This document shows positions 1-8,328 of a stretch of 35,933 nucleotides of DNA, one piece after another (the stretch's first letter is position 1; every line of letters starts with the position of its first letter). A program made the position numbers and the translations under genes. The DNA is from a bacterium (lineage in GTDB: Bacteria; Verrucomicrobiota; Verrucomicrobiia; Limisphaerales; J093), in contig JAJXZJ010000031.1 in the NCBI GenBank assembly GCA_021780105.1, positions 1 to 35,933 of the forward strand, given 5' to 3'. The notes below the pieces were generated by a model that did no database searches, was not told the origin of the DNA, and was given only the letters and a program-made list of their open reading frames with translations.

Positions 1-361
1 GCCGCCTACGATGACGACGGGGGCACCCGCGAGGCGGTGGCCCGTCGTTTCCGGGTTTCATTGGGCATGGTCAAGAAGCTCCTCCAACAGCGCCGCCGCC
101 TCGGCGACATCGCCCCGCGCCACCACCTGGCCGGGCGCAAGCCGCTGATGGTCGCCAGCCATCAGGCCCGGTTGCGGGAACTGCTGGCGGGCAAGCCGGA
201 TCTGACGCTCAACGAACTGCGTTCGGCCACCGGCCTGACTGTTCGCTACCCGCCATCCACTACGTCTTGGCGAAACGGGAACTGACCTATAAACAAAGAC
301 ACTCCCCGCCAGCGAACAAGCCCGGCCCGACATCGCGCGTGCCCGGCCGGTCTTCCTCGAC
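1..361 (+). pseudogene. IS630-family transposase, 5' part (degenerate, interrupted)
   Basis: This is the N-terminal part of an IS630-family DDE transposase, cut by the window start. Frame 1 reads a helix-turn-helix region (ARRFRVSLGMVKKLL) and a linker ending ELRSATGLT near base 239. The family-like reading then moves to another frame from base 240 (CSLPAIHYVLAKRELTYK) and to the third frame from base 296 (KTLPASEQARPDIARAR). Each change fits loss of one base. The reading breaks off at VFLD at bases 350-361, where the ISL3 element is inserted, and resumes at base 1792. With two frameshifts and an insertion it cannot give a working enzyme. Confidence 0.85.
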
Positions 362-362
362 G
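354..362. repeat. Target-site duplication of the ISL3 element, left copy
   Basis: TCCTCGACG here is repeated at 1792-1800. In an uninterrupted IS630 gene this stretch occurs once, encoding the LD of the VFLDEAG motif. Eight of the nine bases are probably the duplication and one is a chance match with the element end. Confidence 0.85.
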
Positions 363-1791
363 TTTCTTCACGGATCATAGTGGGTAGAGATTGAGCTTTC
401 CGCAGAAAAACAGGATGCGAATCCGGTAGTTTTGAAAGTTGCGGAAACCTCGGGCCGCCGACTTGATGCTCTGGATTTTTGAGTTCAACCCCTCCGTCAC
501 GGCGTTGGTAATGTGATGGCGCAGATACGTCAGCAGGTTTTCCAGATGCCGCTTGAGCAGGCGTGCCACTTCGGCCATCGGCTTGAGTTGGCTCCGGCTC
601 ACCCAGCCAAACCAGCCCTTGAAAAATCGTCGCGCCCAGCCTTCTTCCTGATATTCCCAGAACTGGCTGAACAGTTCCTTCATCGCCCAGGCTCGCGCCA
701 CTTTCAGTTGTTGATCCTTCAACCCGGAAAATTCATCCCGCTGTTCCTGATTAAAATGCTGCGGATGATACAGCCACAGTTGCCGTGTCCCCTTGAGCGT
801 TTCATCGCCTTCGGCCAGCAACTCCTTGTGTTCCTGTCGCCGCACCTGGTCCACCGACTCGTTCAAGTATTTGCTGACGTGAAACCGGTCATGCACGATG
901 TCCGCTGCCGGCACCTGCTTTTGAATCGTCTGGATGAACGGCTCCCACATGTCCACCGCCACCGCTTCCACCGCTGCTTTCTGTTCCGGTGTCAGGGTGG
1001 CCCACAACTGGTCCGCCGCCTCGCAGGTGCGTTCCTCCACCACCTCCAGCACTCGTGACTGATCCAAATCCGTCAGCAGCGTGATATAGGAATGCCCGCG
1101 CTTGAAACTCTTTTCATCCATCCCCAGATGCGCGAGTTGATCCATCTGCCGCCGCTCCAATCCGCGCTCCACCGCCCGCCGCATAATCTCATGCGCCGCG
1201 TCCCATCCAATGCCCAACAACTCGCAAGCCTGGCTCACACTCGCGCAGGCCAACAGCACCTCCACCGCAAATCGCTCAAACAACAGCGTGAACCGTCCCT
1301 GCGGCACCGTCTTGACCCCGTGTTCCGGACACTCCGCCCTCGGCGTTCGCGCCCGAATCAACGTCGTGAATTGCATCGTGTCCAAATGCCGCCAAGTCCG
1401 CTCCGGCGCGCTGTCGTGAATCGAGCATTCACACCCGCATTCCGGGCATTTGGCGGCACTACCCCATTGCCAGCCCAGTTCAATCTCCACTTTCTTTTCC
1501 TGAAGCTTCAACTCCACGGTTTTGACCTCCCACGGGCTGCCAATGCCCCAAAGCATCGCGTAATGTTTCTGCAATTCGGTGTCCATGCTCATGCCAAAAG
1601 CCTGCCAACCACCGCCGCCAAGGCCAACCCAAAACGACTGCCCGGCAGAGCGCAGCGGAGCGGAGCGTTGGCCGGCGCAAAGCGATTCACGCCAACTCCA
1701 ACTCACACGCCGACAACTTGCAACCACGTCGCTCATTCATGTTTTAGCTAAATGCCTCCGCTCTGGTAGCCATGAAATTCCCGGAATATCC
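362..1791 (-). mobile_element. ISL3-family insertion sequence, about 1.43 kb, nested in the IS630 gene
   Basis: The IS630 reading frame stops at the codons for VFLD (bases 350-361) and resumes with LDEAGTKTNL from base 1794. The 9-mer TCCTCGACG occurs at both junctions (354-362 and 1792-1800). Eight-base duplications are typical of ISL3 elements. If the element is taken as 362-1791, both ends begin with G and share a weak inverted repeat: reading inward, the first 13 bases agree at 8 positions (G..T.TTC..GGA). The exact ends are uncertain by one base. The single transposase gene fills most of the element. Confidence 0.85.
375..1592 (-). CDS. ISL3-family transposase
   Basis: This is a 405-residue transposase of the ISL3 family, close to the usual length. 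The N-terminal part has a zinc-ribbon-like cysteine cluster (CPECGCEC, later CPEHG) and a helix-turn-helix segment (SVSQACELLGIGWDAA). The DDE catalytic core follows, with probable acidic residues in GMDEKSFKRGH, in AVAVDMWEPF and in NAVTEGLNSKIQ. The frame opens further upstream to 1736, but the sequence before ATG 1592 is low-complexity and the family normally begins near MSMDTELQ, so 1592 (or 1586) is preferred. The stop at 375 lies about 14 bases from the element end, and no frameshift is seen. The enzyme would catalyse cut-and-paste movement of the surrounding element. Confidence 0.9.
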   Translation of the reverse strand: MSMDTELQKHYAMLWGIGSPWEVKTVELKLQEKKVEIELGWQWGSAAKCPECGCECSIHDSAPERTWRHLDTMQFTTLIRARTPRAECPEHGVKTVPQGRFTLLFERFAVEVLLACASVSQACELLGIGWDAAHEIMRRAVERGLERRQMDQLAHLGMDEKSFKRGHSYITLLTDLDQSRVLEVVEERTCEAADQLWATLTPEQKAAVEAVAVDMWEPFIQTIQKQVPAADIVHDRFHVSKYLNESVDQVRRQEHKELLAEGDETLKGTRQLWLYHPQHFNQEQRDEFSGLKDQQLKVARAWAMKELFSQFWEYQEEGWARRFFKGWFGWVSRSQLKPMAEVARLLKRHLENLLTYLRHHITNAVTEGLNSKIQSIKSAARGFRNFQNYRIRILFFCGKLNLYPL

Positions 1792-1800
1792 TCCTCGACG
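1792..1800. repeat. Target-site duplication of the ISL3 element, right copy
   Basis: This matches bases 354-362 exactly and marks the point where the IS630 reading frame resumes. Confidence 0.85.
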
Positions 1801-2290
1801 AGGCGGGGACCAAGACCAACCTGACACGCTTGCGCGGGCGTGCCCGCCGGGGGAAACGCGTTCATGCCAGCGCTCCGCATGGTCATTGGCAGCCCCCCCC
1901 GACCTCCTCCATCCGCCTGGACGGTTCCACCGCCTGCCTGACCCTTGAGGGAGCGACCGACACCGAGGTGTTCCGGGCGTATGTACGGACGGTGCTCTGC
2001 CCCACATTGCGCGCCGGAGACATCGTGATCATGAACAATCTTTCGCCGCACAAGAACGACCGGACGCGGGCCTGGATTGAGCAGGTTGGGGACCCAGTGT
2101 GTTTCCGCCGGCCTATGCCCCCGACCTCAATCCGATCGAGAAAAGGTGGAGCCAGGTGAAGCAATGCCTGCGCCGCGCCGAAGCCCGGACCCTTGAGGCG
2201 CTGACGGCGGCCGTGGCCGCCGCGCTCCAGACCGTCACCCCCCGCGATGCCGTCAACTGGTTTGCCTCGTGTGGCTATAGTATTATTTAA
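1792..2290 (+). pseudogene. IS630-family transposase, 3' part (degenerate)
   Basis: The catalytic core of the IS630 transposase resumes after the ISL3 insertion with LDEAGTKTNLTRLRGRARRG and continues through VFRAYVRTVLCPTLRAGDIV. The second catalytic aspartate, expected in the family motif MDNLSPHK, is asparagine here (IMNNLSPHK; AAC at 2034-2036). A frame change near 2090-2099 precedes AYAPDLNPIEKRW, which carries the third catalytic residue (E). The reading ends CGYSII and TAA at 2288-2290. The element appears to end at a TA dinucleotide at 2298-2299, consistent with the TA target of this family. Frameshifts and the lost aspartate show it is dead. Confidence 0.88.
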
Positions 2291-2299
2291 TATTCTCTA

Positions 2300-2388
2300 G
2301 TAAGCAAGATCATGTTGGCTGTCGCCGGGCCGTGTTCCAGTACGGTGCCGGTCCGCCTGCCGCGTGTCTCATTCAACTCGTTGTTCAT
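2300..2388 (-). pseudogene. Gene start truncated by the IS630 end (unknown product)
   Basis: An ATG at 2388 opens MNNELNETRGRRTGTVLEHG, followed by PATANMILLT. Two codons further on the reading enters the IS630 end sequence, and it stops inside it. It begins five bases after the stop of the small frame at 2449-2393, as in an operon. The host gene is not recognised. It is interpreted as a gene beheaded by the transposon insertion, which is inference. Confidence 0.35.
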
Positions 2389-2452
2389 CGCTTCAGGGGT
2401 CTTGCTGGTCTTCTGGCTTGGCCGGTTGTGGTGCGGCGGGCTGGTTCATGGT

Positions 2453-2756
2453 TCACCCTGGGATGGTGGCGCTGACCGGCGCGCTGCACGGACCTTTTTC
2501 GCCGCGCGGGCTTACCCAGCGCAGCCAGTAGGTCGCCATTGGGCCGGCTTTTGGGCGGCGGGGTATCATCTTCCATCTGCGGCGCGCGGCTGGCGTTGCC
2601 CAAATGCGTCACTTGCCCGATGTCCGTCGGGGCGGGGCTGCCCACTTTGCTCCAAATTTCGCAATAGGCCACGCCTGGCGTATTGATAAACAGCCAGTTG
2701 CTGGAGATTCGCAGTCCAGGCGGAGGTTCCGGCACGCTTCCATTCGGCTCCGGCAA
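2453..2756 (-). pseudogene. Fibronectin-III-like C-terminal fragment, frameshifted
   Basis: One minus-strand frame reads EPPPGLRISSNWLFINTPG, then VAYCEIWSKVGSPAPTDIGQ and VTHLGNASRAPQMEDD. A different frame continues with ATYWLRWVSPRGEKG and PCSAPVSATIPG, then a stop at 2453-2455. The second stretch has the look of the last strands of a fibronectin type III module (YWLRW...GPxS.PVSA). The two stretches together look like one domain split by a frameshift near 2570. No start is found, so the 5' part is lost. The original function is unknown. Confidence 0.45.
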
Positions 2757-3070
2757 GGAACAGCGGAGGTTAGCGGACGGACGACGGAGCTTCGGGATGC
2801 TTCGCCGGAGGTTCGTCGCTGAGCGGCGGAGGTTTTGGGGAAACCAAGCCGGAGAATCGGCAGGTCAGGACGTAAATTTGGGAAAGGCAGCCAGCCATCC
2901 GGCGGTGATGGAGTAACCGAATTCCTTGCGCTCTTTGCGCGGTTGCGCGGTTGCAAGCGATTTCACACATGTTCGGAGTTCTTTCATGTGCTACGTTGCC
3001 GATCTTTAAGAAGTGCTGGCGTGTATCAACCGGAAAATGAAATTATTTTTTGGCCCTCGCCCGCAAACCA

Positions 3071-4093
3071 TCACGCCTTGACAAAGCGCATGCCGATGGC
3101 CTGCAGGTTGGCGCCCACGACGCTCACGTTCGCGGCGTCGGCGTGGCCGTCAGCCAAGGCGGCGCAGGCCGCGATGCCTTGCCAGGCCGTGGCCGCGCTC
3201 AAGCCTTCGCCCAGCACGACGCGCGGCGAGAGCCGGGGGCCGGACCAGTCCTGCCACGCCGCGGTTTCGGCACGATCCACCCGTGCCACACCACAGCGGG
3301 CATCCACCAACAGTTCGTTCGGAAGGCTGCGCGGAAAATCGTGTCGCATCGCGTGCGCCGCGGCGTTGCGGGTGAGCCGGCCGGCGTAAAGGTGCGCGTC
3401 GGTGATGCGTTCCAGCCGCACGCCGGGACGATTTCCCGCCTCGCGCGCCAGGACGATGGCGCCGGCGCCCTCGCTCCCGACGATGCCGCGGCCGAAGCGT
3501 TGCTGCGCGTCGGCCACCACCCAGGCCGCCTCCTCCGCGCTGACCACCAGGCACGCGTCCACGCGGTGCTCCAGCAGCCAGCCGGTGGCCACGAGCAGCG
3601 CCTGGACGAACGCGGTCTGATCGCCGATCAGGCTGTAACTTACTCCCGTGCCGCCCAGAAACGCCGCGAGATGGCTGGCGGGGGCGTTGACGACGGTTTC
3701 CGGGAAAAGGAGCGGACTCGCCGTTGCCGGATCGCGCAGGACTTCGCCGAAAAAACGCTCCGAGTAACGGATGCAGGCCGTATGCGTGCCGGTCACCACG
3801 CCCAGTCGAAGACCTTGCGTCGAAGCGAACCCGCCGTGCTGCAGGGCCTCCGCCGCCGCGGCCACCGCAAATTGGGAAATCGCGCTGGCCCGGCGGAGTC
3901 GCGGATGCGCCAGCGCCGCCGGCCGGCTTGCAGGCGTCGGAACGGTCCGCACGCGCCAGGAACGGTCGCCGGCCGGCGAGGCGGGCGATTGCACCGGCAG
4001 CGTTTCACCGGCGCGCAGGGCGTTCAGCAACGGCTCGACGCCCCAGCCGGCGGGCGACACCGCCCCGCAGCCGCGGACGAAAATCGGCGTCAC
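3071..4093 (-). CDS. Ketosynthase homologue without active site (chain-length-factor-like)
   Basis: This 340-residue protein has the thiolase fold of beta-ketoacyl synthases (FVRGCGAVSPAGWG at the N-terminus; GSEGAGAIVLAREAG near 207-220) but is shorter than a working enzyme. All three catalytic positions are changed by comparison with its neighbour: Asp158 in LIGDQTAF replaces the nucleophile cysteine, Arg266 in VDARCG replaces the first histidine, and Glu296 in LGEGLSAATAW replaces the second. This matches the role of KS-beta/chain-length factors, inactive partners that set chain length in type II polyketide and aryl polyene synthases. The start is GTG at 4093, inside the GTGA overlap with the stop of the upstream KS gene. 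GTG at 4099 is an alternative. The pairing suggests a KS-CLF heterodimer (inference). Confidence 0.85.
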   Translation of the reverse strand: MTPIFVRGCGAVSPAGWGVEPLLNALRAGETLPVQSPASPAGDRSWRVRTVPTPASRPAALAHPRLRRASAISQFAVAAAAEALQHGGFASTQGLRLGVVTGTHTACIRYSERFFGEVLRDPATASPLLFPETVVNAPASHLAAFLGGTGVSYSLIGDQTAFVQALLVATGWLLEHRVDACLVVSAEEAAWVVADAQQRFGRGIVGSEGAGAIVLAREAGNRPGVRLERITDAHLYAGRLTRNAAAHAMRHDFPRSLPNELLVDARCGVARVDRAETAAWQDWSGPRLSPRVVLGEGLSAATAWQGIAACAALADGHADAANVSVVGANLQAIGMRFVKA

Positions 4094-5328
4094 GACCACC
4101 TCCGCATCAGCAGCGACGCGTTGGCGCCGCCGAAGCCAAATGAATTCGACAATACCACCTCCACGTTCGCGTCCTGCGGCTGGCGCACGAGCGGGAAGGC
4201 GCAGACCGGATCCAGCGTTTCCACGCACGGTTCCGGCGGCAGCCATTGTTCTCGCAGGACCATCAGGCCAATGACCGCCTCCACGGCGCCGGCAGCACCG
4301 AGCAGATGACCGACGGAACCTTTGGTTGAACTCACCGGCAGCGAGGTGGCCCGCGCACCGGCCCATTGGTTGATGGCCCGCGCTTCCGCGGCATCGTTCA
4401 ACGGCGTGCCGGTGCCGTGGGCGTTGACGTAGCCGACCGACTCAGGTCCGACGTTGACGCAGGCACAGGCAAGGCGCATGGATTCCAAGGCGGCCGTGCC
4501 GTCCGGATGAGGCTGGGTGAGGTGGTGGCAGTCGGTGACCGAACCGTAGCCGATGATTTCGCCCAGGATTTCCGCGCCGCGGCGGCGGGCGCGGTCCAGC
4601 GGTTCCAGGGCCAACAGGGCCGCGCCTTCGCCGAGCGCAAGGCCGTCGCGCTGTTGGTCAAAAGGCCGGCAGGTCGTCAGGGAAACCACCTGGAGCGAAT
4701 CGAACCCGGCAAAGGCGATCTGGCTCAACGCGTCGTAGCCACCGGCGAGCACCCATTCCGCACGCCCCGAACGCACCAGTTCCCAGGCGTGGCCGATGGC
4801 GTTCGATCCGGAGGCGCAGGCGTTGCTGACAATGGTCACCGGTCCTTCGAAGCCGAAGGCCTCGGCAACCACGAGCGCCTGGTGCTGCGCCTGGTGGCCG
4901 AAGGCGCGCGTGGGTTGTCCACGGTGAACGGGCGGCGATACCAGGGCGGACCGGTAATAATTCGCCCCCGATTCCGCGCCGCAATTGGTCGTGCCCAGCA
5001 CCTGGGCCACCGGACCGTCGGGCGTCCAGCCCGCCTGGTGCCAGGCTTCCGCCGCGGCCCACAGGAGCAGCCGGCTGGCGCGGTTGAGCCGACGCAGCGT
5101 GCGCGGGCTGAGGTGCGTCGGCGGCAGTGTGGTGGGCAGCGGAACTTCTCCGGCCGTTTTGACGCGCTGCCGCGAAACGTCGAACAACGTGACCGGGCGG
5201 AACGCGGCGCGGCCGACGCGGAAGCCGTCGGCGTTCGCGCGCCAACCGAGGCCCAGTGCCGTCACGATGCCCGCGCCCGTGACGACGACGCGTTGCGGCG
5301 CGCAATTCGTTTCAGGCGGGAACAGCAT
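4090..5328 (-). CDS. Beta-ketoacyl-ACP synthase (KAS II-like, aryl-polyene-type ketosynthase)
   Basis: This 412-residue condensing enzyme extends acyl chains by decarboxylative condensation with malonyl-ACP. The catalytic triad is complete: Cys171 in SNACASGSN, His304 in NAHGTGTPLND and His341 in GHLLGAAG, with Lys336 in SSTKG. The C-terminus has the usual NSFGFGGAN loop. ATG 5328 is chosen because it precedes the conserved RVVVTGAGIVTALG at a normal distance. It overlaps the radical SAM gene upstream by 17 bases, and the gene ends in a GTGA overlap with the chain-length-factor-like gene. It is clearly distinct from the housekeeping FabF at 32254-33513, so it is best read as the cluster's own ketosynthase. 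Confidence 0.9.
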   Translation of the reverse strand: MLFPPETNCAPQRVVVTGAGIVTALGLGWRANADGFRVGRAAFRPVTLFDVSRQRVKTAGEVPLPTTLPPTHLSPRTLRRLNRASRLLLWAAAEAWHQAGWTPDGPVAQVLGTTNCGAESGANYYRSALVSPPVHRGQPTRAFGHQAQHQALVVAEAFGFEGPVTIVSNACASGSNAIGHAWELVRSGRAEWVLAGGYDALSQIAFAGFDSLQVVSLTTCRPFDQQRDGLALGEGAALLALEPLDRARRRGAEILGEIIGYGSVTDCHHLTQPHPDGTAALESMRLACACVNVGPESVGYVNAHGTGTPLNDAAEARAINQWAGARATSLPVSSTKGSVGHLLGAAGAVEAVIGLMVLREQWLPPEPCVETLDPVCAFPLVRQPQDANVEVVLSNSFGFGGANASLLMRRWS

Positions 5329-6685
5329 GAGGGGTAATCGCGTTGGGCGCCGCACGCGTGACATTGATGGAGGCGGGAAAGAAGTCGCGGGCGAGTTTCT
5401 CCACGCCGTCGCGAAAGCCGAAGTTCATCGGCACGAAAAGCGGCCGACAGGACGTGGTCTCCCGCATCCGCGCGGCGAGGCAGCTTGGGGAGTAAGCCTC
5501 GCGGAAGACGCGCAGGTAGCCTTCCTGCAACTGGTCCGTCGTGAGCCGGCGCGGCTGGATCACGACGTGGCTGGTGTCGTAAAGCGACCAGTCGCGATGC
5601 AGAATGCGCTGCTCACGAGCGAGCCGTTCGTGCAGCCGCGTGCCGGGGTAGGGCGTCAGAATCGAAAAGTAAGGAATCTCGATCTTCGCGCGAGTCACGA
5701 AGTCCAGCGTCCGGTCGAAAACGCCTTCGTCGTCGGTGTCGAAACCGAAGACGAACGAGCCGTCAATGCCGATCCCGTGATCGTGAATCTTCTGGATGGC
5801 GTCGAGGTATTCCATGCGCAGGCGGCTCTTTTTGCCGATGCTCTGCATGGTTTCGGGCGAGAGCGTTTCGAAGCCGATCAGCACGCCGAGGCAGCCGCTA
5901 CGCCGGCAAAGCTTCAGAATCTCCGGGTCGCTGGCGAGGTTCACGGAGGCGTGGCCGAGCCATTGGATTTTCAACTCGGCCAGCGCATGGAGCAACTCAC
6001 GCGCGTAGGCGCGGTTGCCGACGATGTTGTCGTCCACGAAGAACACGAGGTTCTTCAGCACAAAACCCGGAAACGGGCGCCGGTTCCGCAACTCAGCCAG
6101 CACATCCTGCAGCGGCCGGCCGCGGTATCTGCCGCCGAAGAACGAAGTCACCGCGCAGAACTCGCAATCCAGCGGGCAGCCGCGCGTCGTCTCAACGAAA
6201 TGCACCGGCAGGCAGCCCCTTCCCCGGTAAAGCTCCCAGTTTGGCGCCGGCAACCGGTCGAGCGACGGCGGGCCGTCTGTGTGCCGATAAACCGGCTGCA
6301 GTTCTCCGCGCTCCACGTCCGCGAGAACCTGCGGCCAGATTCCTTCCGCCTCGCCGATCACAACGCTGTCGGCGTGATTCAGCGCTTCGTCCGGCAGACT
6401 TGACGGATGCATCCCGCCCATGACGACGGGAATGTCCTCCCGCCGAAAGCGGTCGGCGATTTCGTAGGCGCGCGGCGCTGTGCAGGTCATGGCTGTGATG
6501 CCAACCAGGTCTGCGGACTGGTCAAAATCAATCGGCTGCGTTGCCTCGTCGAGGATCGTTACTTCCCAGCCGGCCGGCGTGAGTGCCGCCACCTTGAGCA
6601 GACTCAGGCACGGCAGCCGGAAGTGAAAGTCCGTGCCAAAGAGGCTGGTGGGCGCGAGCGGGGCAATGAGCAGGAGTCGCTTCAC
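5312..6685 (-). CDS. B12-binding radical SAM protein (DUF4070-type)
   Basis: This 457-residue protein has an N-terminal cobalamin-binding Rossmann-like domain (about 1-140, with VVMGGMHPSSLPDEAL and GEAEGIWPQVL) followed by a radical SAM domain. Cys170, Cys174 and Cys177 in RGCPLDCEFCAV form the CX3CX2C iron-sulphur site. The C-terminal part (PYPGTRLHERL through LQEGYLRVFREAY) resembles the tail of the family that includes hopanoid-modifying enzymes. Such enzymes methylate unactivated carbons or rearrange lipid skeletons. The substrate here is unknown. The start is GTG 6685 within the GTGA overlap with the preceding radical SAM gene; the frame is open further upstream but that would overlap the neighbour heavily. 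Translational coupling of the two is likely. Confidence 0.88.
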   Translation of the reverse strand: MKRLLLIAPLAPTSLFGTDFHFRLPCLSLLKVAALTPAGWEVTILDEATQPIDFDQSADLVGITAMTCTAPRAYEIADRFRREDIPVVMGGMHPSSLPDEALNHADSVVIGEAEGIWPQVLADVERGELQPVYRHTDGPPSLDRLPAPNWELYRGRGCLPVHFVETTRGCPLDCEFCAVTSFFGGRYRGRPLQDVLAELRNRRPFPGFVLKNLVFFVDDNIVGNRAYARELLHALAELKIQWLGHASVNLASDPEILKLCRRSGCLGVLIGFETLSPETMQSIGKKSRLRMEYLDAIQKIHDHGIGIDGSFVFGFDTDDEGVFDRTLDFVTRAKIEIPYFSILTPYPGTRLHERLAREQRILHRDWSLYDTSHVVIQPRRLTTDQLQEGYLRVFREAYSPSCLAARMRETTSCRPLFVPMNFGFRDGVEKLARDFFPASINVTRAAPNAITPHAVPA

Positions 6686-8097
6686 GGCATTGTCGCTTGC
6701 ACCGCGGAGGTTGCCGGCGCCATCCGCTGAAGCATGGCGAAATACGTCCACAGCGGACCGGCGACGCCTCGCTGGCGCAACCGCTGGACGAGTTGATGAA
6801 ACGACGGCGGCGGCTCGCCGATGATCCAGTTCGGATCCGTCTTCAGAAATTCCTTCAACCGGCGCTGGATGAACTCGGCGTTCAATCCGGGCGCGATGTA
6901 ATGAAATGGCTCCAGCAAATCGGTGTCCGCCGCGATGGCGCCTTCGGCCACGGCCTGCCGGAAAAGCGCCGTGCCCGGATAAACCCTCATGCCGATGATG
7001 GGCAGGATCACGCTGTCGGGCAGTCGGCGTGAGTTGACCAGCGTTTCATCGAGCGTTTCCCGCGTTTCGCCCGGTCCGCCGAGAATCAGGAAGTGGCATT
7101 GGTCCACGCGGGCTTGGGCCGCCAGCTCGGCCGCGTGACGAATGTCCTCAAACCGCAGCCGCTTTTGATAAGCCGCCAGCACGGTGTCCGAAAAACTGTC
7201 GGAGCCGAATTCGATGTGCGCCAGCCCCGCGCGGGCCATGATGTTCATTTGCTCCGCCGTCAATCCTTGCGGCCGGAGGAAACAGCCCCACTGGATTTTG
7301 ACGCCGCGCCGCAGGATGGCCTCGCAGGTTTCAAAGACGTGCGTCGGCGAGGAGTTGAACACCGAGTCCACGACGAACACATAACGCGTCCCGCGCGCCG
7401 CCAACTGCGCCAGTTCGTCCGCCACCAGTTCCGGCGGGCGCCGGCGGTGGTGCCGGCCCTCGATCAGCGGGTAGGTGCAGTAGCAGCACTCGAACGAACA
7501 GCCGCGCTGCGTCTGCACGTTGAGCATCAGGCTGCGTGAAAGGTAGAATTCCACCAGCCGGTCCGGGCGGTCGTCCGACGTGATGGGGCGTTCCAGCCGG
7601 TCCGGTTGCTGGGGATTGGCGCGCACGATTCCGTCATCGTGAAACACCAGGCCGGGAATGGACCGGTAATCCGCGCCGGTTTCGAGCGCCGCAAGCAGTT
7701 CCAGCAAGCCCGCCTCGCCTTCGCCTTGAATGCCAAAATCGGCCCCACAGCGCGCCAGCAGCCGTTCGGGAAAAATCGAGAAGCCGCTCCCGCCGACAAT
7801 AATGCGCACTTGACTGCGCTGGCGGATGCGGTCGCACAACTCAAACAACGTGCCGTAAAACGTCTCGCGCTTCTTGAACGCCACATCGTCAATGTTGCGC
7901 AACGACACACCCACAACATCCGGCCGGAATTCCGCCAGCGCGTTTTCGATGGGTTCGTGGTCGGCGAGGCAGTCCACCCATTTCGTTTCGTGCCCGGCGG
8001 CGCGCAGGGCCGCGTTCAACTGGGCCAGACCCAGTGGAAAGACGGCGTAGGGCACTTCATAGCCGTTGGCGCTGATCAGGAGAACACGGCTGGGCAT
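6682..8097 (-). CDS. B12-binding radical SAM protein
   Basis: This 471-residue protein has a cobalamin-binding type N-terminal domain (about 1-140: LISANGYEVPYAVFPLGLAQ, VGVSLRNIDD, IIVGGSGFS, GEGEAGLLELL) and a radical SAM core with Cys200, Cys204 and Cys207 in RGCSFECCYC. The region LILGGPGETRETLDETL is typical of the barrel of this family. It is first of the minus-strand run of four coupled genes (8097 to 3071) and overlaps the next one by four bases. It is not a close copy of its neighbour, so the two probably do different steps. Candidate chemistry is methylation, cyclisation or C-C bond formation on the acyl product (family knowledge plus inference). Confidence 0.88.
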   Translation of the reverse strand: MPSRVLLISANGYEVPYAVFPLGLAQLNAALRAAGHETKWVDCLADHEPIENALAEFRPDVVGVSLRNIDDVAFKKRETFYGTLFELCDRIRQRSQVRIIVGGSGFSIFPERLLARCGADFGIQGEGEAGLLELLAALETGADYRSIPGLVFHDDGIVRANPQQPDRLERPITSDDRPDRLVEFYLSRSLMLNVQTQRGCSFECCYCTYPLIEGRHHRRRPPELVADELAQLAARGTRYVFVVDSVFNSSPTHVFETCEAILRRGVKIQWGCFLRPQGLTAEQMNIMARAGLAHIEFGSDSFSDTVLAAYQKRLRFEDIRHAAELAAQARVDQCHFLILGGPGETRETLDETLVNSRRLPDSVILPIIGMRVYPGTALFRQAVAEGAIAADTDLLEPFHYIAPGLNAEFIQRRLKEFLKTDPNWIIGEPPPSFHQLVQRLRQRGVAGPLWTYFAMLQRMAPATSAVQATMP

Positions 8098-8328
8098 GGC
8101 GGCTTCAGGCAGGTGACGGTGGGTGGTGGCCGGGCTTGATCCCCGACGCCGTCCGGACGTTTACGCTCACGCGCGGAAGCGGCCTTGGCCGCGGGGCGCC
8201 GTTCGCAGTCTGACCATTTGAATTTCGCGGAAACATCTCGCCGGTTCGGCGCAGTAAACCCGGCGTGGCGCGGAGTGGCAAAACAATTTTGCTTTAGCGC
8301 CGGCGCGGTTTCCCGTAGCGTGGAGCGC

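Larger units (their letters stand above)
2300..3070. other. Intergenic debris: remnants of minus-strand genes, no intact gene
   Basis: No convincing full gene is present in these 770 bases. On the minus strand there are several short readable pieces: a 40-residue frame at 2987-2865 (starts MKELRTCVKS, ends FPKFTS), a frameshifted fibronectin-III-like C-terminus at about 2756-2453, an 18-residue frame at 2449-2393 (MNQPAAPQPAKPEDQQDP) and a frame opening at 2388 that runs into the IS630 end. The octamer CGGAGGTT occurs four times between about 2724 and 2835. All pieces read in the direction of the biosynthetic cluster that ends at 3071. Confidence 0.5.

Noticed and set aside
1593..1736. N-terminal extension of the ISL3 transposase
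   Set aside because: The extra 48 residues are low-complexity and absent from the family pattern; ATG 1592 is the likely start.
2724..2835. Four copies of CGGAGGTT as a CRISPR-like or regulatory repeat array
   Set aside because: The units are only 8 bases, spacing is uneven and the flanks are not conserved; chance in GC-rich debris is more likely.
3000..3070. Intrinsic terminator after the chain-length-factor-like gene
   Set aside because: No stable GC-rich stem followed by a T-tract was found reading leftward from the stop at 3071.
4985..6403. Plus-strand open frames opposite the KS and radical SAM genes
   Set aside because: They are antisense to genes with complete catalytic motifs and have a compositionally biased translation.
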